Below, piece by piece: positions 8,422-17,911 of a stretch of DNA of 64,000 bases. The notes below the pieces were generated by a model. The model did no database searches, was not told the origin of the DNA, and saw nothing but the letters and a program-made list of their open reading frames with translations. Position numbers and translations under genes: made by a program. Location: positions 1-64,000 of the forward strand of contig CAKZVB010000048.1 in NCBI GenBank assembly GCA_937922015.1, given 5' to 3'. This DNA is from an uncultured Granulosicoccaceae bacterium. Lineage in GTDB: Bacteria > Pseudomonadota > Gammaproteobacteria > Granulosicoccales > Granulosicoccaceae. The first letter of the stretch is position 1. Every line of letters begins with the position of its first letter.

Positions 8422-9375
8422 ATGTCCTCCACGAAAAATATTTGTCTCATTGGCGGCAGCGGTTTTGTCGGCACCGAACTCGCCGGACAACTTGCCCGAC
8501 AGGGTAAAAATATCAGAGTACTCAGCCGTGACGTGCGCAAAATGAAGTCTCTGCGGGTGGTTCCTACCATCGATGTTGTTGAGGTTGACCCCTACAACGT
8601 TGAAGCGCTTACCGCGGCTTTGCGTGATCAGGATGTCGTGATAAACCTGGTAGGCATTCTAAATACCAGCGTCGGACGTGGCGGTACATTCGAAGATGCA
8701 CATGTCGGGCTCGCTCAAAATCTGGTCACTGCCTGTGAAACCGCAAATGTCAGCCGGTTTATTCAAATAAGTTCACTCAAAGCCGATGCAGAAGACGCAC
8801 CAAGTGAGTACCTGCGCAGCAAAGGCAAAGCGACCGCCATTCTACAGGCAAGTAATCTGGATCTAACCGTGTTTTGTCCGTCGGTGATCTTCGGCAACGG
8901 TGACGGATTGTTCACACGATTCGCCAACCTTTTACATGCCATGCCCTTTATGCCACTGGCTTGTGCAGACTCTCGTTTTGCGCCGGTTTATGTAGGTGAT
9001 GTAGCGGCAGAGATAACCAAAGCAATAGATGACCCGGACACCACAGGTAAATCATATAATTTGTGCGGCCCGGATGTTTTCACGCTGCGTGAAATTGTTG
9101 AATACACCGCTGAAGTGCTGGAAATCAAGCGAAATATTGTCGGCCTGCCAGATGCAGTTGCAAAGATTCAGGCGTTTTTCATGGAACTTGTACCGGGCAA
9201 GCCTTTCAGCCGCGATAACTATAACTCCCTGCAAGTAGACAGCATCTGCGAAGACTGCGATTCAAAAATGCCGACTCATGTCAGAAAAATTGTGCCTACT
9301 TACCTGGGTAAAATGAATCGTCAAAGCCGCTTGCAGCATTATCGCGAATTAGCCGGCCGTGACGAAAATGCCTAA
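8422..9375 (+). CDS. NAD(P)-binding SDR protein, NDUFA9-like
   Basis: Atypical short-chain dehydrogenase of the NmrA/NDUFA9 class, related to the complex I accessory subunit. The Rossmann motif GGSGFVGTELAG is at residues 10-21, with VINLVGIL near residue 75 as the second nucleotide-contact segment. The 317-aa length is typical. Bacterial members of this group are often annotated as complex I NDUFA9 subunit family proteins, but their function is generally unknown. The gene stands alone, divergent from soeABC and convergent with the spoVR operon. No membrane segment or signal peptide is seen. Confidence 0.75.
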   Translation: MSSTKNICLIGGSGFVGTELAGQLARQGKNIRVLSRDVRKMKSLRVVPTIDVVEVDPYNVEALTAALRDQDVVINLVGILNTSVGRGGTFEDAHVGLAQNLVTACETANVSRFIQISSLKADAEDAPSEYLRSKGKATAILQASNLDLTVFCPSVIFGNGDGLFTRFANLLHAMPFMPLACADSRFAPVYVGDVAAEITKAIDDPDTTGKSYNLCGPDVFTLREIVEYTAEVLEIKRNIVGLPDAVAKIQAFFMELVPGKPFSRDNYNSLQVDSICEDCDSKMPTHVRKIVPTYLGKMNRQSRLQHYRELAGRDENA

Positions 9376-9415
9376 CCCGAACTCTTATGTCTGTGTTTAC
9401 TGCGTTTGCAGTGAT

Positions 9416-9586
9416 TTACCGGTAGTAGATGACCGACCGTCCATTCGACGCCAGAGCCAATAGCGCGTCGAAACTAACCCTACCGCCCTCGGTGCGTGGC
9501 ATACTACCCAAGCTTCTCAGGCGATAGCGCAACCAGTTCAGCGCTGTGGAGTCTGGACCCCGATCCTTCTGGATAAATACAGGCAC
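9416..9586 (-). CDS. Possible small basic protein downstream of spoVR
   Basis: A 56-codon frame with a GTG start begins 7 bp after the spoVR stop on the same strand and ends TAC CGG TAA at 9416. The predicted peptide is arginine-rich with no membrane segment (for example NWLRYRLRSLGS and a tail SNGRSVIYYR). No strong ribosome-binding site is visible and I recognise no family. It could be a remnant or chance frame; it is listed because it is the only explanation I see for the 217 bp between the converging SDR and spoVR genes. Confidence 0.25.
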   Translation of the reverse strand: MPVFIQKDRGPDSTALNWLRYRLRSLGSMPRTEGGRVSFDALLALASNGRSVIYYR

Positions 9587-9592
9587 CCAGGC

Positions 9593-11119
9593 CTAAGACG
9601 CCAGACTCAGGCCTTTCTTTCTCGGCACTCGAAAAGACTGATCGACTTCCTCACCATCATAGGAAAACAGATAGATATCAAACTTCCACAGCCGGTAAAG
9701 GTGCTTTAGCACTTCCTCCGTGTCATCGTTGAGCGGTTTGCGCGAGTTTTGCTGGTGATGCAGTGTCAGTGAGCGATCCCCACGCACATCAACCTCGTGC
9801 ACCTGAATATTCGGCTCGCCGCTGCTCAGATTGTATTGCGCCGCCAACGCTTCACGCACGCGGCGATAACCGTTGTCATCATGAATGGCGTTTACATCGA
9901 TGGTTTCCGAGGTATCGTCATCGATAATACAAAACAAATGAAAATCGCGAATCACCTGCGGTGACAGATACTGCTGTATAAAACTCTCGTCCTTGAAGTT
10001 CTCCATCGCAAAATGCAGGGTCGACAACCAATCGCTTCCAGCAATTTCCGGGAACCAGCGTTTATCTTCTTCGGTCGGGTTTTCACACATGCGCCGGATA
10101 TCACGCATCATCGCAAACCCCAGCGCATACGGGTTCATTCCAGTGAAATAAGGACTGTCGAACCCCGGCTGCGCCACCACACTACTGTGGGAGTGCAGGA
10201 ACTCCATCATAAACCCTTCACTCACCAGACCTTCATCAAACATATCGTTGAGAATGGTGTAGTGCCAGAACGTAGCCCAACCTTCATTCATTACCTGAGT
10301 CTGCCTCTGAGGATAAAAATACTGAGCTATTTTTCTAACTATTCGTACAATTTCGCGCTGCCAGGGTTCAAGCAACGGGGCATTTTTCTCGATGAAATAA
10401 AGCAAATTTTCCTGAGGCTCGGCTGGAAACCGTGAGATATCATGATCAGTGTTGGCTGCCGCGCTGCGAGGTATGGTCCTCCACAAATCATTTAGCTGTC
10501 GCTGGATGTATTCTGCACGCTCATGCTGGCGTACACGCTCCTCTTCGGCAGAAATAGGATAAGGCCGTTTGTAACGATCAGTACCGTAGTGCATCAAAGC
10601 ATGGCAGGAATCGAGTATCGCCTCTACCTCCCCTGTGCCATGCCGCTCTTCGCATTCGGATATAAAGTTGCGGGCAAAAACCAGATAATCAATGATTGAA
10701 TCAGCATCCGTCCAACTCTTGAACAGATAGTTGTTCTTAAAAAAGGAATTGTGACCGTAGCAAGCGTGAGCTATGACCAACGCCTGCATGGTCATGCTGT
10801 TCTCCTCCATCAGGTAGGCAATGCACGGATTACTGTTGATCACAATTTCATAGGCCAGCCCCATTTGGCCACGGCTGTAACCACGTTCAACATTTAGGAA
10901 CTGTTTGCCGAATGACCAGTGATGATAGCCAATCGGCATTCCCACGGACGCATAGGCGTCCATCATTTGATCGGATCGAATTATTTCGATCTGATTGGGA
11001 TAGGTATCAAGCTTGTATTTTTTTGCGATACGGGCGATTTCACGATCATACTTTTCGATCAGTTCAAAGGTCCAGTCCGATCCTTCAGACAACAATTTAC
11101 TGTTTAGGTCATCGTTCAT
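9593..11119 (-). CDS. SpoVR family protein (YcgB-like)
   Basis: Cytoplasmic protein of the SpoVR family, the conserved partner of PrkA kinase and YeaH in many proteobacteria. Its biochemical role is unresolved, and the Bacillus homologue affects spore cortex formation. The 508-aa length matches E. coli YcgB (about 510 aa). Conserved blocks such as GMPIGYHHWSFGK and MNEGWATFWHY are present, with several His and Glu residues in the latter region. It is the last gene of the triad; its ATG overlaps the yeaH stop by one base (TAATG), which implies coupled translation. Confidence 0.92.
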   Translation of the reverse strand: MNDDLNSKLLSEGSDWTFELIEKYDREIARIAKKYKLDTYPNQIEIIRSDQMMDAYASVGMPIGYHHWSFGKQFLNVERGYSRGQMGLAYEIVINSNPCIAYLMEENSMTMQALVIAHACYGHNSFFKNNYLFKSWTDADSIIDYLVFARNFISECEERHGTGEVEAILDSCHALMHYGTDRYKRPYPISAEEERVRQHERAEYIQRQLNDLWRTIPRSAAANTDHDISRFPAEPQENLLYFIEKNAPLLEPWQREIVRIVRKIAQYFYPQRQTQVMNEGWATFWHYTILNDMFDEGLVSEGFMMEFLHSHSSVVAQPGFDSPYFTGMNPYALGFAMMRDIRRMCENPTEEDKRWFPEIAGSDWLSTLHFAMENFKDESFIQQYLSPQVIRDFHLFCIIDDDTSETIDVNAIHDDNGYRRVREALAAQYNLSSGEPNIQVHEVDVRGDRSLTLHHQQNSRKPLNDDTEEVLKHLYRLWKFDIYLFSYDGEEVDQSFRVPRKKGLSLAS

Positions 11120-12387
11120 TAGGCACGTCCCGATTTATCGCTTTGGAATAGCTCTCTGAATATCGGGTATATGTCCGCGTAGTCTTCAATACTGCGCATT
11201 GCAAAAGCATCGGAATGCTCCTCAGCCAGTTTCTCGTAATACTGCCAGAGCTCCTGATGACCACGATCCGTTATTTCAATATAACAGTAGTATTGCAACA
11301 GCGGTAACAATTGAGTTGAGAGCATTTTGTGGCACACTGGCGAATCGTTAGTCCAGTTGTCACCATCTGATGCCTGCGCACCGTATAGATTCCACTCTGA
11401 TAGAGGGTAACGTTCTTCGATAATTTCATTCATCAGTCGCAGTGCACTTGATACCACCGTACCACCGGTCTCGCGAGAATAGAAAAACTCCTCTTCATCA
11501 ACTTCTTTAGCCGTTGAGTGATGACGTATAAAAACCACTTCGGTTTTCTCGTAGTTACGCTGCAAAAACATATACAAGAGAATAAAAAAACGTTTAGCTA
11601 TATCTTTGGTGCGCTGATCCATTGAGCCGGACACATCCATCAGACAAAACATTACCGCTTTCGAGCAGGGCTGGGGTTCCTTTTTATTAACATTAAACTT
11701 TAAATCAAAGTCATCGATAAACGGGATATTGGCGAGTTTGCGCTCCAGCAAGGCCAGCTCTTCACGCAAAGACTTATCTAAGTCATCCGAATGATCACCG
11801 CGCGCTTCCAGCTCAGCCAGTATTTCATTTCGACGTCGTTTCTTTTTGGCCCCCATCGCAATACGTCTGGCATAGGCACTTCTCATTGAGCGCACTACAT
11901 TTAATTGATTGGGTGTACCTTCTTCACTGATACCGGCCTTCACAATCTTGTAGGTTTCCGTTGCAGTCAACTGACGTTTGACCAGATTGGGAAGCTCCAG
12001 ATCTTCAAACATAAATTCCAGGAACTCTTCCTGCGTAATCTGGAAAACAAACTCGTCCATCCCCTCACCGGAATCTGACGCATCACCACCTCCGGACCCT
12101 CCCCCGCCGCCTTCAGGACGTTTAATCTTGTCGCCGGTATTAAACTCTTTATTGCCAGGCAGGACACGTGAGCGATTACCACCCTGGCCATGACCAAACG
12201 ACGGCTCATCGATATCCTTTTGCGGGATACCGATATTCTCGCCGCGCTCCATATCAGTGATACTGCGTTTGCTCACCGCATCAGAGACTGCACGCTTAAT
12301 ATGTTTTTTATAACGCTTTAGAAAACGCTGGCGATTGACAGCACTTTTATCTTTACTGTTGAGTCTGCGATCAATAATGTAGCTCAT
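11119..12387 (-). CDS. yeaH: YeaH/DUF444 family protein with VWA-like domain
   Basis: Conserved partner of PrkA (YeaG) and SpoVR; in E. coli yeaGH is linked to nitrogen starvation and stationary-phase adaptation. The 422-aa protein has a basic N-terminus, a glycine-rich stretch near residues 95-105, and a C-terminal von Willebrand A-like domain. That domain carries the metal site DVSGSMDQ (DxSxS pattern) near residue 250. Target and partner are unknown. It is the middle gene of the minus-strand operon prkA-yeaH-spoVR, 142 bp downstream of prkA. Confidence 0.92.
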   Translation of the reverse strand: MSYIIDRRLNSKDKSAVNRQRFLKRYKKHIKRAVSDAVSKRSITDMERGENIGIPQKDIDEPSFGHGQGGNRSRVLPGNKEFNTGDKIKRPEGGGGGSGGGDASDSGEGMDEFVFQITQEEFLEFMFEDLELPNLVKRQLTATETYKIVKAGISEEGTPNQLNVVRSMRSAYARRIAMGAKKKRRRNEILAELEARGDHSDDLDKSLREELALLERKLANIPFIDDFDLKFNVNKKEPQPCSKAVMFCLMDVSGSMDQRTKDIAKRFFILLYMFLQRNYEKTEVVFIRHHSTAKEVDEEEFFYSRETGGTVVSSALRLMNEIIEERYPLSEWNLYGAQASDGDNWTNDSPVCHKMLSTQLLPLLQYYCYIEITDRGHQELWQYYEKLAEEHSDAFAMRSIEDYADIYPIFRELFQSDKSGRA

Positions 12388-12529
12388 GAGTCATCCCCGA
12401 GCCTGTCGGTGTTTCCCGACTCGTGCACATTATTGCGCACAGAGCCACTGTAATGTTGTAACACCAAAAAGCATACTTTGCCTGGCCGTTTTTCTAGCCG
12501 TCATTTTGGCCGTATTTCCGGGCCATTGT

Positions 12530-14452
12530 TTATTGTGATTTTCGTACGCGTAAATACCATTCAGCGAGCAGTCTCACCTGCTTTTCGGTATAACCGCGCT
12601 CGACCATGCGCTCAACAAAGTCGTCGTGTTTTTTCTGCTCGTCACCCGAGGACTTGGCATTAAAAGATATTACCGGCAATAGATCTTCGGTGCTGGAGAA
12701 CATTTTCTTTTCAATGACAGAGCGCAGCTTCTCGTAACTGGTCCAGCTTGGATTGTTACCATTATTATTGGCGCGGGCGCGCAACACAAAGTTGACAATT
12801 TCGTTGCGGAAGTCTTTCGGGTTACTGATACCCGCCGGCTTCTCTATTTTCTCGAGTTCTTCATTCAAAGACCCTCGATCAAACATTTCGCCTGTTTCGG
12901 GATCCCGGTACTCCTGATCCTGAATCCAGAAGTCTGCATAGGTTACGTATCGATCAAACAGATTTTGACCGTACTCTGAATAAGATTCCAGATAAGCGGT
13001 CTGAATTTCCTTACCAATAAAATCGACGTACTTGGGAGCCAGATACTCTTTGATATAAGCCATGTAGTGATCGTGAATTTCCGGAGCGAATTGTTCTTTT
13101 TCAATCTGTTGCTCCAGCACGTACAGAAGATGCACAGGGTTTGCTGCAACCTCCGTAGAGTCAAAGTTAAAAACTTTGGACAATATTTTGAAGGCAAATC
13201 GTGTAGACAGGCCATTCATCCCTTCATCCACACCTGCAGAATCACGGTATTCCTGAATTGACTTCGCCTTTGGATCGGTGTCTTTTAGATTTTCGCCGTC
13301 ATAGACACGCATCTTTGAATAGAGACTGGAATTTTCCGGCTCTTTAAGCCGGGACAGTGCAATGAATTGCGCCAGCATTTTTAAGGTGTCCGGTGCACAG
13401 TGTGCATCGTGCAATGAACTATTTTGCAGCAGCTTTTCATAGATGCGCACCTCTTCAGACACTCGCAGGCAATAAGGTACTTTGACTATAAAGACGCGAT
13501 CTATAAACGCCTCATTATTTTTGTTGTTTCTGAATGTCTGCCACTCGGACTCATTCGAGTGCGCCATAATCACACCGTCATAGGGAATTGCGCCGATGCT
13601 TTCTGTACCGTTGTAATTTCCTTCCTGAGTGGCTGTCAGTAACGGATGTAACACCTTGATCGGCGCTTTAAACATCTCTACAAATTCCATCAACCCCTGA
13701 TTGGCTAAACACAACGCGCCTGAATAGCTGTAAGCATCACTGTCATTCTGTGGAAAATCTTCCAGCTTGCGGATATCAACCTTACCGACCAGTGCCGAAA
13801 TATCCTGATTGTTTTCATCTCCCGGTTCTGTTTTTGAAATGCACGTCTGATCAAGTATGGAAGGATATCGTTTAACCACTTTGAACTGACTGATATCACC
13901 ACCGTAATCATGCAGCCGTTTAACAGCCCAGGGGGACATAATGGTTTGAACATAACGCAACGGTATTCCGTAGTCTTCTTCCAGAATAGCGCCATCTTCA
14001 ACGGGATCAAATAAACCCAGAGGAGATTCGTTCACCGGCGATCCTTTCAGGCAATAAACCGGTTGCTCCTGCATTAGTGCTTTCAGACGCTCAGCCAGCG
14101 AGGACTTACCACCGCCGACCGGACCCAGCAAGTACAAAATTTGTTTCTTTTCCTCAAGCCCCTGGGCGGCGTGTTTGAAGTAGGAAACAATATTTTCAAT
14201 CGCCTCTTCCATGCCGAAGAATTCAGAAAAAGCGGGATATCGTTTAATCACTTTATTTGAGAATATGCGGCTTAGCCGCGAATCGCGAGAAGTATCGATT
14301 ACCTGTGGCTCGCCAATGGCAAGCAACAATCGCTCGGCGGCGGTTGCATAGGTCGAGGGGTCGTCTTTACACAGTTGCAGATATTCCTGCAGACTGTATT
14401 CCTCTTGCTGCTTTACTTCATACCGCGACTGGTAGTGATTAAATATGCTCAT
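12530..14452 (-). CDS. prkA: PrkA family serine protein kinase (YeaG)
   Basis: AAA+ type serine kinase of the PrkA/YeaG family, involved in stress and starvation responses. The P-loop GPVGGGKSS is near residue 105 and the C-terminal PrkA kinase-like domain follows. The longest frame begins at a TTG (14500), but the ATG at 14452 (MSIFNHYQSRYE) has GAGG 11 nt upstream and gives about 640 aa, matching E. coli YeaG (644 aa). It is the first gene of the triad. The 5-bp inverted repeat and promoter-like boxes at 14597-14626 lie upstream. Confidence 0.93.
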   Translation of the reverse strand: MSIFNHYQSRYEVKQQEEYSLQEYLQLCKDDPSTYATAAERLLLAIGEPQVIDTSRDSRLSRIFSNKVIKRYPAFSEFFGMEEAIENIVSYFKHAAQGLEEKKQILYLLGPVGGGKSSLAERLKALMQEQPVYCLKGSPVNESPLGLFDPVEDGAILEEDYGIPLRYVQTIMSPWAVKRLHDYGGDISQFKVVKRYPSILDQTCISKTEPGDENNQDISALVGKVDIRKLEDFPQNDSDAYSYSGALCLANQGLMEFVEMFKAPIKVLHPLLTATQEGNYNGTESIGAIPYDGVIMAHSNESEWQTFRNNKNNEAFIDRVFIVKVPYCLRVSEEVRIYEKLLQNSSLHDAHCAPDTLKMLAQFIALSRLKEPENSSLYSKMRVYDGENLKDTDPKAKSIQEYRDSAGVDEGMNGLSTRFAFKILSKVFNFDSTEVAANPVHLLYVLEQQIEKEQFAPEIHDHYMAYIKEYLAPKYVDFIGKEIQTAYLESYSEYGQNLFDRYVTYADFWIQDQEYRDPETGEMFDRGSLNEELEKIEKPAGISNPKDFRNEIVNFVLRARANNNGNNPSWTSYEKLRSVIEKKMFSSTEDLLPVISFNAKSSGDEQKKHDDFVERMVERGYTEKQVRLLAEWYLRVRKSQ

Positions 14453-14596
14453 TGAAAACAACCTCGCTTGCGATATATTTAGTGCCGCCGCCGTATTCAA
14501 TTTACCGGCAGCAACCTTAAGAGTGCCTGTACTCTGTTCAGTTCATTTTCACGCTGCTTAGTGTTGCTACTGTGCCATTACGGCAACCTCCCAACC

Positions 14597-14626
14597 TTTA
14601 TACAGCGTGTACCTCGCTACACACAA
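14597..14626 (-). promoter_or_regulatory. Candidate prkA promoter with internal inverted repeat
   Basis: On the minus strand, TTGTGT (14626-14621) and TATAAA (14602-14597) are separated by 18 bp, a plausible sigma-70-like pair about 145 bp upstream of prkA. The spacer contains GTGTA-N6-TACAC (14607-14622), a 5-bp inverted repeat placed where a repressor would block polymerase. Both calls are by eye. Confidence 0.4.
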
Positions 14627-14651
14627 CTGTGAAATACCAAATACCACTATT

Positions 14652-15734
14652 TTAACGACTGCCAGCTGAAGCAGGTGCGCGATCCATCAATTGCTGCATT
14701 GATTCCCTTCGCCGGTCAAACGGCAATTTCGCCAGCGCCTCTGCAGCCACATAGAACTCGCTAAAATCTTCACCTGATTCAGCAAACAACTGTTCAAAGG
14801 CCGGTATGAAATCCGTATAGGTTGCTACCGAAACAAGTCGTGCATTATTTAGCTCACGCTGGAACCAGGCATCGTATCCTCGATAGCCATTCCATGACGT
14901 CTTAAGAGTCTCATAATCTGCCAGTAGTTGCTGGTACCGTTCGGCCTTTTTAGCACGCATCGATTTTTTATCTGCTCCGGAATCGTACAAGGATTGCAAA
15001 TCGGCCCGGGTGTCTTTTAACAAGTTAATGAAACCGACTTGTCTCTGGCGACGATTTTCCAATTCTGCCAACTGATCTGCAGATCCTTGCTGTTGCTGCC
15101 ACAGTGCCAGCCCTTGCTGCTCTACAAAGCCTGCAAAAGATTCGTTAAATTTACTGTCGTTGCCAACATACAGCTGCTGGTGCGCCATCTCATGAAACAA
15201 TAATGCCGCGATGGACGGATCACTTCGGTTTAACATGGTATTTAACAACGGATCTGCAAACCAACCCAACGTTGAATAAGCCGTTGCGCCATTCACGGCG
15301 ACGTCATAGTTTTCGTGCGCTAATTGATCAGCGTATTTCTGCGCGTTCTCTTCCGCGTAGTAACCACGGTATGAGACACAGCCAGCAACAGGGAAACACC
15401 ACCGTTTCGGGTTGAATGAAAATTCTTCCGCGGCCACTACGTTCCAGGTCACATAGTTGCGTTTGGTATCGTAGAAACTGGTGTAACTGTCATTGTCGGG
15501 CAAGCCAAGCTCCTGCACCGCAAATTGTCGGGCACGTACCGCAAGCTGCAATCGTCGCCGGGTTTTATTATCTGTATTGTCATCACTGACTACTTCATCC
15601 AGGGGCTTTTTTCCAACCACAATCTGCATGTGACCGGACACAATCTGGGAGTAGTAGCCAACGGTTGAACAGCCACCCACCACACCCACAAATATCAGCA
15701 CTGCCGCCGCCCTGAACCAGATCTTATCTACCAT
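14652..15734 (-). CDS. Lipoprotein aminopeptidase (PF10023-like)
   Basis: Putative zinc aminopeptidase of the family annotated as predicted aminopeptidase (COG4324). A lipoprotein signal peptide is clear: a hydrophobic stretch ending VVGGC, with the lipobox Cys about 22 residues from the chosen start. The metal motif HEMAHQQLY near the middle and FNESFAGFVE some 13 residues later supply the HExxH plus Glu ligands. The longest frame starts at a TTG (15755); the ATG at 15734 follows GGAG with ideal spacing, giving 360 aa. It probably sits in the inner or outer membrane facing the periplasm. The substrate is unknown. Confidence 0.82.
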   Translation of the reverse strand: MVDKIWFRAAAVLIFVGVVGGCSTVGYYSQIVSGHMQIVVGKKPLDEVVSDDNTDNKTRRRLQLAVRARQFAVQELGLPDNDSYTSFYDTKRNYVTWNVVAAEEFSFNPKRWCFPVAGCVSYRGYYAEENAQKYADQLAHENYDVAVNGATAYSTLGWFADPLLNTMLNRSDPSIAALLFHEMAHQQLYVGNDSKFNESFAGFVEQQGLALWQQQQGSADQLAELENRRQRQVGFINLLKDTRADLQSLYDSGADKKSMRAKKAERYQQLLADYETLKTSWNGYRGYDAWFQRELNNARLVSVATYTDFIPAFEQLFAESGEDFSEFYVAAEALAKLPFDRRRESMQQLMDRAPASAGSR

Positions 15735-15796
15735 CGGTGCTCCGCGTTGCAACAAAATAATGGGAATTGTCAGACATAGTTATTTCCCGGATTTTC

Positions 15797-15817
15797 AACA
15801 GTGTATTCTCAACTGTT
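15797..15817. repeat. Inverted repeat between the aminopeptidase gene and cca
   Basis: AACAGT-N9-ACTGTT lies in the divergent intergenic region 15735-15912. It could be an operator for either gene; there is no T tract, so it is not a terminator. The arms are short and chance is possible. Confidence 0.3.
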
Positions 15818-15912
15818 ACTGGTTTATTATCGTGTTCATCAGCACCGCACTTGTCAATTAATCTTAGTCAACGTGCGTTAAATTGTTAATCCACTTTACC
15901 ATCAGAACCCTA

Positions 15913-17148
15913 ATGAAAATCTATCTGGTTGGCGGCGCTGTCCGTGACGAATTACTGCAACAACCAGTGGCTGATCGGGACTGGGTGGTTGTCGGCTCCA
16001 CACCTTCTACCATGCAAGAATTAGGGTATCGGCCGGTCGGCAAAGATTTCCCGGTTTTTCTGCACCCTGACACCAAAGAGGAATATGCGCTCGCCCGCAC
16101 CGAACGCAAGACTGCAGCCGGCCATCAGGGTTTCGAATTTAATACATCAACCGAGGTAACTCTCGAAGAAGATCTGCAGCGTCGTGACCTGACGATCAAT
16201 GCTATTGCTCGCAGCGACGATGGCGAAATCATCGATCCATGGAATGGGCGCCAGGATCTGGACAACAGAATTTTGCGCCATGTATCTCCCGCATTTGCCG
16301 AGGATCCGCTGCGAGTATTGAGAGTGGCCAGATTTTGCGCCAAGCTGGCACCACTGGGTTTTAACATAGCACCGGAAACACTTCAGCTGATGCGATCATT
16401 ATCCGATTCCGGCGAGCTGGCCACGCTGGCTCCGGAGCGGATTTTTGCTGAAATTGCACTAAGTTTAAAGTACCTGGACCCGGTGCCGTTTTTTGACACG
16501 CTGCGCGCCTGCAACGCACTTGAACAGATTCTACCCGAGCTGAACCAGCTATTTGGGGTGCCGCAGGTCGCCGAGCACCATCCGGAAATTGACTGTGGCA
16601 TCCACACTATGATGGTGCTGACCCAAACCTGCCACCTGACCCGCGATCCAGCCGCGCGCTTCGCCAGCATTTGTCACGACCTCGGCAAGGCCAGTACACC
16701 GGCGGAGATTCTGCCCAGCCATCACGGCCACGAAGATCGCGGAGCTGACATCACGGAAGCATTGTGCGCAAGACTGAGAGCGCCCAACGAATACCGGCAT
16801 CTGGCCGTCACCACCGCCAGGTACCATACGCATTGCCACCGCGCACTGGAATTAAAACCCGGCAGTATATTAAAACTACTCCTGGCGCTCGATGCTTTGC
16901 GCCGCCCGCAACGATTTGAATTGTTTTTGCAGGTCTGCGAGGGGGATGCACGCGGCCGGCTTGGTTTTGAAAACAGGCGTTACCCGCAGTCCGACTACCT
17001 GCGTGGAGCGCTCGCACAACTAAAAAAACTCAATGCGGGTGATATCGCCGACCAGGCCTCGGCGGCCGGCGAAGATATCGCCGCTGCTATCAGGCACGCC
17101 AGACTGCAGATTATTTCCGGCTACCGCAAACAGCATAATCCCGGGTGA
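15913..17148 (+). CDS. cca: CCA-adding tRNA nucleotidyltransferase with HD domain
   Basis: Adds or repairs the 3'-terminal CCA of tRNA. Class II nucleotidyltransferase motifs are at the N-terminus: GGAVRDELL at residues 7-15 and DRD near residue 22, followed by RRDLTINA near 85-95. The C-terminal HD domain carries CHDLGKAS, as in the E. coli enzyme, where it has phosphatase and phosphodiesterase activity. The start at ATG 15913 (MKIYLVGG) gives 411 aa, against 412 aa in E. coli; the frame extension to 15883 is not used. The gene is monocistronic here. Confidence 0.95.
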   Translation: MKIYLVGGAVRDELLQQPVADRDWVVVGSTPSTMQELGYRPVGKDFPVFLHPDTKEEYALARTERKTAAGHQGFEFNTSTEVTLEEDLQRRDLTINAIARSDDGEIIDPWNGRQDLDNRILRHVSPAFAEDPLRVLRVARFCAKLAPLGFNIAPETLQLMRSLSDSGELATLAPERIFAEIALSLKYLDPVPFFDTLRACNALEQILPELNQLFGVPQVAEHHPEIDCGIHTMMVLTQTCHLTRDPAARFASICHDLGKASTPAEILPSHHGHEDRGADITEALCARLRAPNEYRHLAVTTARYHTHCHRALELKPGSILKLLLALDALRRPQRFELFLQVCEGDARGRLGFENRRYPQSDYLRGALAQLKKLNAGDIADQASAAGEDIAAAIRHARLQIISGYRKQHNPG

Positions 17149-17201
17149 AGCGTCTGAGTTCAGCGACTGAAACGGTAATCAGCTATTGAGGAAAAACACC
17201 T

Positions 17202-17813
17202 CTAGCCATGAAAACCGGATATCGCCCTCACCACGTCTTCCCGATCTCGCAACGGACTTTTACGGGGAAAATGCGCTCTCAAAAAACCCATTTGATCAGC
17301 CAGCACTCGCTTGCTTTTGAGATAGATATATTCGGCATGAGTCGGTCTGAACGGGATCGCCAGAAGCTCCATTCCGGCCTGCTCCGGGGTTCGCCCCGCC
17401 TTGTGGTTGTTGCATCTTTTGCAGGCGGTAACTACATTTTGCCAGAGATCGGCACCCCCCTGTGACAGCGGTGTGACATGATCACGGGACAGATCCGATG
17501 TCATAAAGCGATTACCGCAATACAAACAAATTTGCGCGTCACGTTTGAACAGTGTGCGGTTGCTCAGGGGTGGTATGTAATCGTAGGTCAGTGTTTTGTT
17601 AGTGCCGTGCGTGGCGATTATCGCATTGACCTCCAGTTCGGTGCGCAACCCGGACTTGGCGTTTATTCCCCCGCGCAATTTGTAGATACACGAACCAAGG
17701 CAATAAGCCACCCTGCCGGAGTGATAGAAGCGCACGGCATCCTGATAGTTTATCCATTCCAAAGGCATCCCCGCCGCATCGGTACGGAGAACCTGCTGCG
17801 TTAAATCGTGCAA
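17202..17813 (-). CDS. HNH endonuclease family protein
   Basis: The C-terminal half is an HNH nuclease fold: a zinc ribbon pair CLYCGNRF and CKRCNNHK flanks SRDHVTPLSQGG (the catalytic DH) and NVVTACKRCNNHKAG. Proteins of this 185-205 aa group are widespread single genes in proteobacteria, often chromosomal and not linked to restriction systems; their role is unknown. The start is a TTG at 17813 without a clear ribosome-binding site. The alternative ATG at 17768 would remove a short N-terminus (VLRTDAAG) that resembles the family, so the longer form is kept with low certainty. Confidence 0.82.
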   Translation of the reverse strand: MHDLTQQVLRTDAAGMPLEWINYQDAVRFYHSGRVAYCLGSCIYKLRGGINAKSGLRTELEVNAIIATHGTNKTLTYDYIPPLSNRTLFKRDAQICLYCGNRFMTSDLSRDHVTPLSQGGADLWQNVVTACKRCNNHKAGRTPEQAGMELLAIPFRPTHAEYIYLKSKRVLADQMGFLRAHFPRKSPLRDREDVVRAISGFHG

Positions 17814-17911
17814 AGCGTTATAACCACTGTTTCTGCAAGATGACTTAAGTAGAACCGCAAATTAGAAAAATTGCAAACCCTGTTCTGCGTATCCTCCAAA
17901 TGCGCGAGATA

